A DNA stretch of 64,000 bases from Amycolatopsis decaplanina DSM 44594 (GTDB lineage Bacteria > Actinomycetota > Actinomycetes > Mycobacteriales > Pseudonocardiaceae). The stretch lies in assembly GCF_000342005.1 (NCBI RefSeq), contig NZ_AOHO01000078.1, forward strand, positions 186,001 to 250,000. Direction: 5' to 3'. Shown piece after piece: positions 63,501 through 64,000 of the stretch (position 1 is the stretch's first letter; every line of letters starts with the position of its first letter). The translations under genes were made by a program, and so were the position numbers. Under the pieces are notes generated by a model. The model ran no database searches, had not been told where the DNA came from, and saw nothing but the letters and a program-made list of their open reading frames with translations.

Positions 63501-64000
63501 TTCAGCAGAGCGGTGAACAACCGATCCGCGGCCAACGTGGTCCGGGTGGTCGTGTCGAGGTTCGCCAGGCCGAGCACCGTCAGGCGCACCGGCAGCTCGG
63601 CGTCGGCGGGAATCGCCAGGCCCAGCAACGGTGAAGTGGTCGCCGTGAGCGGGTCCGCGCCGCGCGAGATCACTGAGGTCAACGTGTCCAGCAAGTAGGT
63701 GAGCCGGGCGGGTGTCACCGGCTGAACGGTCCGCCGGTCTACATTCACGCCGCCGTAGGAGCGCTTCGGACGAAGCGGCTGTTCCTGGGTCGGCACCAAG
63801 GAAGCCGACAGAAGGGCGTCGTTGACGAACGTGCGGACGCGGGCCCTGGCGCTTTCGGACAGCGCGGCGAGCGACCGGTCGAGTGCGATCAACCTTTGCC
63901 GGGTGCCTCCGGGCAGGGCATGGTGCTCCAGCTTGCCCTCGCCTGCCAGCGCGGTGTACTCGGCGAGCTTGGCCCGCAGTTCGGATCGGGACATCTCCAG
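36524..64000 (-). CDS. Giant multidomain polymorphic-toxin-like protein, N-terminus off the window
   Basis: One frame without a stop spans at least 9,156 codons (counted from an in-frame ATG at 63994; it continues past the edge, so the true start is unknown). In protein order it has: an N-terminal helical region (1-460), a Ser/Pro-rich linker (460-690), helical repeats (737-2060) with an ADP-ribosyltransferase domain inside (1035-1150), a short His/Cys module (2265-2425), super-repeats R1-R3 (2460-5815), an HExxH metalloprotease (5820-6335), R4 (6345-7225), an amidoligase-like domain (7380-7605), R5 (7905-8740) and a glycosyltransferase-like tail (8812-8950). No signal peptide is visible in the part present. 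The overlapping type VII-associated gene suggests ESX export. I recall RefSeq calling giant proteins of this kind 'lonely Cys domain-containing', unverified. Confidence 0.9.
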   Translation of the reverse strand: MEMSRSELRAKLAEYTALAGEGKLEHHALPGGTRQRLIALDRSLAALSESARARVRTFVNDALLSASLVPTQEQPLRPKRSYGGVNVDRRTVQPVTPARLTYLLDTLTSVISRGADPLTATTSPLLGLAIPADAELPVRLTVLGLANLDTTTRTTLAADRLFTALLNNPAVLTEALFAATGHEEQYFLNTATPAAIDTGVRSRVPTLAGLLQVGRAVANATEHGLAQASTESRSRLDRPFGRTQEEMVRKRVADSRAEFAALEQRALRLAAADRTDGAGRREWRALTARWARSMQKLAAAELNVDQVPVLTRKVLRDSRLSRMLVSPLIVDRGSRRLAQVDHGSYLDKVGTQLAPESDDARFGSSSLPDDTRSNLPVAGTVRTAAQLASFWQQVAAEGGALLSTPDHAVYLQAATVDGRQVFVLNHPRDPGPTVFTPEEFVAWAADGEVEASAKYFPYLAGEEASAAPEESGAPVEEFTLPDSDGSPPHRAEEEQSDIASAASRGRRRSSIASSVGEISPLDLRRTASEVELSRHRATSLTSSRGGGTSRSDSPEISRHGGRRPSPARRFGGNDGLLQVSVHRPSGGHVGNFFPTHESPPETAAHWRSPFDDMYVHLPETIQEVPEEVDNVARPVVDAAFGNGGAAPIRLDETFKGFSGDGYADDSHSEDGLVMGGPASRTSPRPYPDVDLPEADSVAVRSRSGAEVGIGFPLPALEDVVSDMDSERPVSAGHDVLERADVALAEWSEAIMEVSGRVGEREEGSLPSAVPVERARAEAEGLVREPPSVRSAVDEDTFQFLHDGLVSMLTDLIAEGVRAEAAWAEADVTRLRSELEALRGRVESAHYTLTAAEISRQAPEPEATTDLVADAERALEKWLTPIMEASGRVEELEDGSPESVGAVERARAKAEELTRGLPSAVEGADEEARQLLHDGLVSMLTDAIAGGTEPRLAWHSPVVAGLRGELEALRGSVGEAHYTLTAVQLLGPVRPASAEVSPTVSDVDQLAHSYRVDQRELAAVAVFDVPVSEIEQWDPVWRTSDEPLYRYDHRTPANVFGDGLTPYGRVGYDLMGRTVADSVTVFVSSTRDPRLHLNPLTGGAYLGRFRYEIEAPGGIVINDTSLAHDRLYEHEEEVVFPGGVRPRFIRGAHEISEGGELGTYHPNPGFRPGIEAAPEPGPRTWIDEEFSWSDIEPDEDVSSQQNGFDEDGLAEAEENSPAAEAREATRTWSTPITEIRARLDERAIHSPDEVRRARGQAERLVRGLPDAVAEADDGVRFFLHEGLVALLTDALLNGASFQAAWRDPTVTQVREAAESLRGPGHPSHYMRLPFAEIAALEAERAEATVQTLPEFEEQRDGAAYEDTGSSVVEDLGERALEEWLEPILEASGRVEERMEGSLPSVVPADRARAEAEEWAGELPPGLAGVDEETRQTLHDGLISMLTDLISGGTSRADAWEDGDVARFRGALESLRGPTENPHYARTSLEVLEQQAMEKWTEAILAATERVEEREEGMRASRVPVERARAEAEGLVGMLPAAASTVDEWSRQTLHEGLVSIMTDHIAGGMNARVAWHRPEVVRLRGDLETLRGPAETAHYTRTAMEILGQVRQADRNEQPVTTDPVPAEVPSKAQRVWLRWEERVDAAGERIRQREQTAPQAVTSARQAVQSLIGALPRAAADADTAARQLVHDGLATLLTDLISSGASPRAAWDDPHVAPLRESAEELRDLPSVRTHYTGVPLALTRLQSTVAVPEPVDPAAREWLGFEEPSTPSPVPTETARAGLISDDSNEPSDDDSLYADEDVLRRQADGRYIADLQGPAEWMSEPAPEGGVTPEPGRLPAAVAEFEARLSRESRQMAPQVGALREAAALLGERPRPRVGYGPDAAEQQRLWQSMTDSVALALSRDSDAESLASELRAGFERLAEFDDLAAWAETELARFQERIDRARARLDERRQGEPLPLDENQSRDEDQRRLREQLYWQEQLRRQEAEDLLGALPPTVPGGVPERIRQAFHEGITTMMTDLLVHGEHPTYAWTELGEVRQAAEAVRLSSRRMRNVDRETPFGQFPEPGRGFYSEDLWEADLPTYDEAENAGSTRHSDGAPVYSEHLVADEPPTYEDSLVQFDEDSRSSLAQQVEQMADLLAEIPRNEIVALRTRLLPHVMPPEGLTPDELARRFPLHNLMLSALAYHTFLDGEQPGAAWERAEMVALLGWPGVNDILGAAARRHDVRDDAHHALRNMFTVARSYAEAPPETLASEMPAAPRPELASVRDFDPSEVDFVPLRSRSGVVVGVGFPHSDWERGVLLEAFENRAVSPGEFSVPLHHGENGFSVRTRSGRVVSLDERSVVRLLSGIALPGDAGLLQRSSLVFLSCRVSSPRYGNRVVTLAELFHDAGFRGDVHGFDTRVEVRRDGTVLPLADGVEPAEGSVVFSAPRTGNEVVSDPDAGSGPGDTFSSDGGIEALRAELSGQRVFAVDPSAPRMLTPASQHALRKLAGALRSVTMLQRADRLAVRVDISGAPGDAQVVADQLRAELSGDPAQPMADIVVGLGISGPVTVEVSLDEIPKGSSYEPTVTTAGGLSFDSGPSAENATWERLHATPSRERTVAKPFHVYVTGRDGKFLVGGALIDGTALARHVRNSPAFQERAGNPSVPVTLIGAGVQGIAAAKEFAEALRGDGPYRRVTIATGWIKPDEKGQIHIYGSYLRVSAIQPDDVLWAPFKDVNGQLFGMGFKTDEDAATAYAADLAMTSDHSLRTVVEISSGTDHKKPTTSRWAAATEGIRARPRMLLLNLSGDNFSAPLSNGTEEALTPEVTAELLAKSTAFQTLNPGPTRPPLVVLSGTDREEQTPLRTANRRLLAKLRALTGPRLTYDLTGSFFYDYFSMLTVLPGAVFAESSPPSLAELTHVSSDGVFGFPVPGGMREPAALKDFVDAVKSGAADLDGVWAAKKPLIVSVDSPDGTFARIGTKTGAVLELDGKQLGEMMLADPAFRRQLASDPDRPVVLVARNGGARVNFGHLGFDFAGALRAQKFYNDVYSPVGDVKLESDRRVAGDPAGFAKVSELRVGDVRTDVLRDSNDKPVALFVRYPGDAADFARAVTWAENTTADRLRKYSTDAASTRVKSPWTAGTIPMFVFHGTGDRGSQAIRKDGVPQQLTQLELGRIVRNDPGLRDALDRSLGSDFRSLVLAALNGETKGAGEFARSLPSGGYSRAVHHPRGTLTLSKSGGFATSGGTLETQPAPPRPEGVVGYAMANESLGVHGEFFPLTEQDAQSMFLAARHDSPAWQRYYFRRVKDQAEGETERHVPVVARWAGSKLPVWSLEGHGHRTGFAFALKTDRPFHFGDTVLVSGGIAAQIAFGSEVFRKAGVDPAAPVAIKHCLTMAAPSATDATPAEQFKAEGQRTVGRTGRVFGATDEVFISESNASLSVAKSGVFAEALPDEDLAQEVELADLAANRIEPVEITFPTTSKAVLETEAALVREVARKVARASAWRSRNGVELPEVTITGFGKIGILGAAGRARKTGKERANALNRVFHDELRAESARLADLGLEIRPEQVRVSITGVETTSEAGPNGKIEVTMPQHELGEEALRLVDIHGNQDIAVFALNKAFAPLAPGQAVNPAAQLSGTYRETSSSRGAIGRQETARSALDVDSIGQVEQAGSIVYLQSRPGVSGGLLLMADGADAGFWERVYASLPVGPEAGARPFFVFATAHERGFVVDGEVVDTAALVMLVREAESYQDMLVWDPDAEVVLVVDGTADVSTLVYEAGRFAEQLNRGEEYRLVSFLSAGPVADLNGTPYLPDVEDRRIVSSPPSRLRSKPLINAHGRENGAAFFTDDRQTDVVSQVMTMATDVSARSVGRPGFDRGGHPVVVEQVQEWASATTGGRARPRFLFLESGGVTPSTYSAKGDHGQGFELGPVEMAHSLVAGAFFAQAAASVRPPHVLFTVTPVPSAADQLNQRLLAALRRLAGPMHFFSVSGPFVPTKPFGYFQVLGSGFVSHPLRASDVRIEQHGPVFGFPNDEKTRQARALRQFAAGVLAGTVSVAGPWGAREPVFVVPDALAKYAKLGMSDGMLSEAGGATVAEILLELPGFRALVQDPARSVVLLGYATGSRVNHGGFGFDFAGALRRQNLFNHVYAPISAVAVDEHGLRLPLDGGFVRVSTLRAGDVRVSSIRGADGAPLVRVVHWPDNDAAMAQVSAWANSTTAKTLRLVGPDGSPVPLPWSPDDPPVIVVAARRPQGGYRFVWNDGKAAVFPASALAQSQRDDPDLRTFLGREYGPSGSKTPVLLIDQGSDRADLVTFADGMVPGGYRRVFYRVTGPVSFLPTGEIQISGEIQTYLPSLPAPWLMVSRPLTNSRRGTFGQYFPSRDFDGGPMELAGLHGGDVRTQEYVRISRTIDQSGTLQTRHESFRAPWTGRRTWSSLGHGDPLGFFVAMPTDHEFVLGDQVWLSGLDMAPVHYLSEIYRAHNPSPASNLVLFQCSVNSSAAAPGGRTPAYLVRLGWEEGEGPVSVFAATNRVQQDHTTRFNVRDGDFVEALPPGEVPPAPVKHAGFVHSTPNAVGGIQYGTSSRIEELPDDYRVDGTETGEPEVLPPTTENSRSAPVREFSGLGLTSGTGPAPTTASPASSSRTSSFEYFVDEDQVLRDTVNAELGRQRVFEVRGQPLRLDGPEPQQEMRTLVDTLRASAGFQQADGLPMPRVTVRGLGPGAEFVAALLRAELEGAGPVPHVRTLATVQSTITVDVAVQTAPRGSAHGPTASSVGAIGFDSLVQEAGRWEQLHQAMEREGKRRAFRVFAEGRDGGFMLNGTVVDGATLARHVRNSLRFRALARDPKVPVTLIAADLTQPDAGLRAAKEFAEALRGGGPFRTVLAASQPLTIVDSGRAVPLQDGRFSMVAEIRPDDLRWIPLEGVGKRQFGMGFASAERLGQDLRSRGLLVNDHTLRARHEVYADSEGKRRTRTAIQPWASATDGKRTRPVALLLDEEGGSFAAPLSDGSVRYVLPSAAAELVYKSSMFRQMTGGGVRPPLLVFTRNPRVGIGRSSAANARLLARLRELAGPWKAYDYAGKFKFAKTMVVEFPRGAKIVESGVPSWQDVTLVASGSVWGFPVPGGALERAMLENFAAAAASGRLALNGVWGSEEPVIVAADSVDGTFVRILLEAGVQLELDGRDLGQLLLSDPLFRHALKTDPGRPVVLVARDGGHRVNFGGLGFDLAGALRDRGLYNDVFASTGDAKLESGRIVTSGQSDFVKVSELRAGDLRTAVLMNAGGDPVALFVRFPGDQLYYASAKQWAERATADRLRKFLLADGHREPYAVNSPWQVLPGFLLTGVGPHGYRSIRTDGVPLSLTPAELVKIVRADPDLRELLGRGKGLVHDRSLVVAALNGRATGLGEIARGLRHGGFSRSVYQPPARFRLSADGRITVYQNVFEVDEPLAPTPDEVLSYAMASDLLGVHGQFFPLHEEDAHYMFLAAFNDSAVRQSYFFRRTTERDASGAMITGLAPYLAPWAGSPRRPWFLDGHGLEEAMQVALKTDRPQHIGDEVAVTGRTAAHIVYGSEIYRRAAPDTESPVVLGQCSLNSPANGAVGAPALHYVVEWRKLVRKPVKGYGATDTVYVADTTSIRRFKEKDGHFTEALPYGEASDPPVPLGDLAASKIGPVTVGFTGDGGTLAGIEIEDIREAARRVVRAAAWRHRNGVALPDATITWFQSQDDANAVAAVFRTEVESEVPRMARLGLPVDPDDIVTHVVPAEMSPRTGVDASTPRRVTLDVVLPPAELGEREIAWADTDLSEKAIRALNEAFALLVPGQPANNSTVTGSAPTEHVRGSRTDVGSDSAAQKPLERHGSAFDEDVLLNRRMEGLRQFAKRRAEQMNSVDEPENKGARLPEEASTSRDTPWGSEVDDLAAERGAFLRLDAPELVIEQQPGQAGLAPDQTSALAEQARSLAEHAFTRATQGFAPPVVTLRAGDNADFAAQAARVLTGAITEHASRLRGVPTTAADLGVVPSLESTPPSRPGTVELRVDWELRGPGHQTLGKTGPERLVNAPTITTELLPAKHPILDDPAWAHSKAATAEWMTDPEPVTRTELDAARSRAVPVTVFGEDTGPTVMEAAPRAAAGRWRHPIAYDHGRYEVSPGKWVQEYTVRLNFAAPARFDVNGYVEHVQAGLDRLYNHQHRLPSGDAFHFRVVHDPTDAAHATITVGPDGGKTDQLHWAADIDEFTAAHELGHFVGLYDEYVRRGPAGTPWVFRSASSDRVVADDGLFTVHLTNFLKELRTNGRTDLAEPSLKPRNLWLVENRARALGATIDVPSGRPLPSDDTAPVPEAPRRPHDSDEGPSSPEGGGSPSKKVRFTAQVKTFDGGPQAVGAVLFSTDEAELTQWRRIYDELPELPINGLRNPFYVFVTARDGGFDVNGRLVDGTELAAYVSRDQKYRVALAAEPDLPVSVIGVDPTRPGESARALREFSDALRDEGPFREMFAADLPASEQPQHVGFHRISRPRLEDLNWKRLVDAHGRNYGVGFPASKRSAERMESGALRATDHAQRVIAGRPDEPDDVSDADSGDIAAEQLVERVANWAGATEGDRARPLHLLLDSDDGRILVQFTNDLEMELTETEAAELALATDVLARASEQEIRRPLVVAISEMTGISEVHDPAPGILSALKALSGPWQSYFLTSAVVLDKRVGFLSVPEGEGFTRTPLTLGDVDHVGFGSVFGFPTGPDRAPVADTLRRFAEAIAAGTARIPGEWGDREPIFVSLDGAIGHAKVGLPNGPHAEVEGGDLGEQLLSDQAFVRFLRDEPDRPIVLVSSYGAVRKNFGGLGFDLAGALRAAGYFPDVYAPTGGAWIEAHGITRQTGSTFELVSGWRAGDLLTTTLRTDDGSIVVKVMRSPDDGDLLEQLTTWIREVSRYSLHVFLGQHGRKQKAPWNLDAPPVLIVGRRGPGDSYSVTRSDGAAVTVSQKSLGEVLSDDEGLRTDMGDRGSPPFLLVGVGGKPLPLGDFAAAMAKGGYSRTMYRPLGDISFAEPGKLTVARKGFETLAAIQPGPGQLLSYPVVRSDGVVHGQIFPAESMDSPWYALHGLNYASEKQRTYFRRMQGPGPNPLDEEVEAPWAGQDPWLIHGHGTRKGLAFAMTTGRPHVRGDVLVLKGREAARAFYASEIFVTAGVGPERSILLGHCQSNATSDGAASVAYRIKQSWEEDYRPVTMFGSDTDVLTDTTGKSMADGGRFSEIGADPDAAQPVVGSGPGGTGPTYRMSGPERGRESEPDGDSESADTVPEVGLADVPELIGRLSGQFAQIRRHLAVFPPDFAPEIRARVEWWTQNLAGMEISEQDISELMNRLADARRLRTELRDIRLMGLVQIYEAAAVKIEDDASPLTFYPEGIPGGVSSRPDARFGFEVEFQLLKGDFDELVQSLGRKLEEAGYLEWNDGALFSDKYATTLDKWALKAEPAHDRGAEVVSRILPGVPGSWSELHDVLGIIRSHGDGDAPDASHTGGHVNFSFEQQLDPVVYGRLAQLNKAFESILYRLGNHHGTGAHQRQLWAVGPNPMPPDIDLITTIGEVQGLSNNKQDALSFATVLGEADDRLEFRFWAGSLDPAVWQIRAEISAAMVVAAQDPSIYRRLDELMTDPRLLGQDPDFGTREERLGFLLDFLELLPLSPAAQQLTVGLFAWTAPWGPEGDNDHQLRAQMVAGHGGMGWLYPTRGESVSEVRHTLGEFPAYLGAQIVAATITPGQATVEMWRGDPVSFEGFAKALSARGVLDPVSDFVPDEMDLDSHLVLAVQDGARLGAAVVQELEVPVLVTNGRARITEDGRLEADSGWIQLSPEEPTMVHTGVTDLQQALDLVRALAAEHRPVRTTAQPGRHPDVSPSFSLSADTSTVPAEVTAPMNEPPTTAAPAPADEVTPEDIEWSTLKNAHGQENVIASIGGETAKELIQLIHLNTEHTERLLGLYVDDGKGGKRIIESTVDWPGDVSPLRLMLCASDGRFWVPLRDGRHSLLPPEQMAEYVAASGQFQRLTAGAMRPPLAVITRDISERPGDRSVNEAFLAKLIELTGPWQSRHYLGEYGVDDFGVMIFDKPFTAGPPLTLADVRYSTSGLAFGFGDLPAYTDERDPLVVRLRGNESSARLELSNGKFTHVDGTELGRMLLADKVFRRHLEEGRPVVLDTDAPDVRVNFGGVGFDFAGALREANFFNDVQVRAADGTVTLVSVPRAGDLKTVPIIGPKGTPIGEFVRFPGDRETLARVRRWAKKNSGPFTVFHYDEMKYVPWQKRPVLLFAQRGETGYRALRRDGAELELTSSVLAQSLRDGQGLRELLGTPSGAQHQAGKAIPVMLASLGGPAVGLAEFAEGFVPAGYSRSFYGPEGQLKFGQDGVLKLAGTGFRRIAPIVPGPQYLVSYERANAKLGTHGQFFPSQKFDRAKLSANAAYEDPVHQHFYYSAAETSDSQGVHRQNYVPYLAPLRPDTGRPWTNAVHGHPGTGFTFSMHTGRRDGSGDRVRLVGEPSAAAIHGSAVFRRAQPGVGTQQVMLSCWAAATPGESGDSSAVQLKKAWGQGQSLTSLMAADNVVQFDLSGRRIVAKGGHFREVGVRAEPIPLSDLAAGRITEAAVFGDGDNPDLRRVARQVARAAAWRARNAAALPVVEIVGYGYDIEEGQERADGILRVFRDEYRLEQTRLAGLGLPAPDVEVRLVGAAYGDLMNDLPDSEGVIMVELPAHELGEQALATGDHAAISAAFAALVPDHRQDDPISAKTAPTPVITMGPPAERAVELVRRLDLTGSMRAVGIERDEPSAERRHNWAGRDRMPAVPPLPELLALPRLVHSVWLRGGLRTAEATARFRNNLEHSVRVAADRWHVVLWTDVTREKLVRALRPLTSVRHDVEDADELAEVADLYGWARRAGIALVNIQQGLEAAELARDTSWSTPSVSDEDTAGEVLSRFGGVYLPPDYRVDDLEPAENVVRTPTGWAGDGQVLAIPQRHPAAQLYRRPLPGMEVPPLRGFTPVVPSTQAGTVPETDPPGVETPATPGSGLPADLSEQVLQALLDGLRDHPGHLDLAAVAALVEGSPEADEVWTTVLAFLAADPGLVTQVRTVTLQSVDESGVPRRVVLPPLAAELLHLAEEPPVSPTPGEFTYRAELTRPAWLPISRKAHPTTKEDHGRHD
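37145..37561 (-). other. Glycosyltransferase-like domain, residues about 8812-8950 of the giant protein
   Basis: LPRLVHSVWLRGGL, WHVVLWTDVTREKLV, WARRAGIALVNI and EVLSRFGGVYLPPDYRV follow the order of TcdA/TcdB-like sugar transferases (IHxIWxGG, VVLWTD, LxRFGGVYxDxD). The DxD metal-binding motif is replaced by LPPD, so catalysis is doubtful. Confidence 0.55.
37775..40282 (-). repeat. Super-repeat R5 of the giant protein
   Basis: Residues about 7905-8740. It contains RVNFGGVGFDFAGALREANF, a GTHGQFFP element, the divergent His motif VHGHPGTGF (His 8470) and cysteine 8526 in VMLSCWAAATP. It ends with RRVARQVARAAAWRARN and an ELGEQAL segment like R1 and R3. Confidence 0.75.
41180..41857 (-). other. 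Amidoligase-like domain, residues about 7380-7605 of the giant protein
   Basis: ARFGFEVEFQLL, DRGAEVVSRILPG, TGGHVNFSFEQQLD and DRLEFRFWAGSLDP match in order the amidoligase family (ExEF start, GxEVVS, GxHVH-like, LEFR). Such enzymes form amide bonds on peptides or proteins. It is inserted between R4 and R5. Confidence 0.7.
42320..44962 (-). repeat. Super-repeat R4 of the giant protein
   Basis: Residues about 6345-7225. It starts near NPFYVFVTARDGGFDVNG, contains NFGGLGFDLAGALRAAGYF and ends with IHGHGTRKGLAF (His 7116) and ILLGHCQSNATS (Cys 7171), a spacing of 55. Confidence 0.8.
44990..46550 (-). other. Metalloprotease region of the giant protein, HExxHxxGxxDE
   Basis: Residues about 5817-6335. 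AAHELGHFVGLYDE (His6221, Glu6222, His6225, Asp6231) is a complete zincin motif with aspartate as third ligand, as in snapalysin-type metzincin relatives. Upstream strands (EYTVRLNFAAPARFDVNGYV, FHFRVVHDPTD) look like the protease's own beta-sheet. It is inserted between R3 and R4. Confidence 0.75.
46550..50101 (-). repeat. Super-repeat R3 of the giant protein
   Basis: Residues about 4632-5815. It is closely parallel to R1 from AELGRQRVF through RNSLRFRALARDPKVPVTLI, RVNFGGLGFDLAGALRDRGL, LGVHGQFFPL and the pair FLDGHGLEEA (His 5518) and VVLGQCSLNSP (Cys 5573). Confidence 0.8.
50360..53020 (-). repeat. Super-repeat R2 of the giant protein
   Basis: Residues about 3659-4545. It contains FVFATAHERGFVVDGEVVD, RVNHGGFGFDFAGALRRQNL, RRGTFGQYFP and SSLGHGDPLG (His 4424) with LVLFQCSVNSS (Cys 4479), a spacing of 55. 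It lacks the C-terminal helical segment present in R1, R3 and R5. Confidence 0.8.
53105..56617 (-). repeat. Super-repeat R1 of the giant protein
   Basis: Residues about 2460-3630. It contains HVYVTGRDGKFLVGGALIDG, RVNFGHLGFDFAGALRAQKF, LGVHGEFFPL and SLEGHGHRTG (His 3320) with VAIKHCLTMAAPS (Cys 3375). A C-terminal helical part VARKVARASAWRSRNGVELP follows. Confidence 0.8.
56720..57200 (-). repeat. Short His/Cys module of the giant protein
   Basis: Residues about 2265-2425. RSRSGVVVGVGFP leads into SVPLHHGENGFSVRTRSG (His about 2320) and SLVFLSCRVSSP (Cys 2369), then LAELFHDAGFRGDVHGFD. It looks like the basic unit from which the super-repeats were built. Confidence 0.7.
57840..61800 (-). 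repeat. Helical repeats of about 115 residues (six clear, one weak)
   Basis: Copies lie near 61465-61800, 61050-61420, 59990-60345, 59540-59905, 59185-59535 and 58770-59130, with a weaker one at 57840-58225. Each reads roughly W..I..ASGRVEER, ERARAEAE, LHDGLVSMLTDLI, AW....V..LR, LEALRG, HYT. They are probably helical bundles forming a stalk or scaffold. Confidence 0.8.
60540..60890 (-). other. ADP-ribosyltransferase domain (scabin/pierisin-like), residues about 1035-1150
   Basis: PLYRYDHRTPANVF supplies the NAD-binding arginine, VTVFVSSTRDP the serine strand, YEIEAPGGIVIND the central sheet and YEHEEEVVFPGGV the catalytic Glu-x-Glu in place of the usual Gln-x-Glu. Order and spacing match DNA- or nucleoside-modifying ADP-ribosyltransferases. 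It sits between helical repeats 2 and 3. Confidence 0.75.

Noticed and set aside
1..64000. CRISPR arrays, tRNA or rRNA genes
   Set aside because: I saw no regularly spaced direct repeats and no cloverleaf or rRNA-like sequence.

Overview
The window is high-GC actinomycete DNA. Codon use, GTG/TTG starts, a ShbA-like sigma factor, DUF2637 (Spd-type) genes and a type VII secretion-associated protein point to a Pseudonocardiaceae-like genome. Amycolatopsis is my best guess from gene style, not from any search.

Region 1 (1-6190) is a mobile-element graveyard. It holds a partial minus-strand protein running off the left edge, a small CxxC protein coupled to a DUF2637 membrane protein (typical of actinomycete integrative elements), a ShbA-like ECF sigma factor, a decayed IS5-type transposase, a truncated and frameshifted KASIII, a frameshifted acyl carrier protein, an IS3 OrfA fragment and a cluster of three palindromes.

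Region 2 (6196-26684) is a compact biosynthetic gene cluster for an unidentified small molecule. A tightly coupled plus-strand operon encodes a patatin-like hydrolase, an acyl-activating ligase, a double ACP-like protein whose first domain lacks the serine, a P450, a CocE/S15-type hydrolase, an O-methyltransferase and a zinc alcohol dehydrogenase. Next come a LOG-family protein, a PapA/condensation-type acyltransferase, an SDR, an aldo-keto reductase and a second P450. A minus-strand operon (SDR, full-length transketolase, glutamate-semialdehyde-aminomutase-like aminotransferase) diverges from a two-repeat SWEET transporter across a 19-bp perfect palindrome. LysR and IclR regulators close the cluster. 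The logic suggests an acyl chain activated onto a carrier protein, oxidised and methylated, and joined to an aminated, C2-extended polyol. The product cannot be named.

Region 3 (27359-34178) is a minus-strand type IV secretion-like operon: VirB4-type ATPase, SCO6880-like protein, VirB6/TrbL-like membrane protein, small VirB2-like membrane protein, a conserved cytosolic protein, an NlpC/P60 cell-wall hydrolase and a lipoprotein. No relaxase or coupling ATPase was recognised. Two small proteins of unknown function (34305-34853, 35204-35557) follow.

Region 4 (35854-64000) is dominated by one uninterrupted minus-strand reading frame of at least 9,156 codons that runs to the right edge, followed by an overlapping type VII secretion-associated gene. 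The giant protein has at least six roughly 115-residue helical repeats interrupted by a scabin/pierisin-like ADP-ribosyltransferase domain. Five super-repeats of about 0.85-1.2 kilo-residues follow, each ending in a Gly-His-Gly (or His-Gly) motif and a lone cysteine 54-56 residues later, plus one shorter His/Cys module. An HExxHxxGxxDE metalloprotease, an amidoligase-like domain and a degenerate glycosyltransferase-like C-terminus are inserted. I read it as a secreted polymorphic-toxin-like polyprotein with repeated caspase-like, possibly self-cleaving, units. This is the most unusual object in the window.
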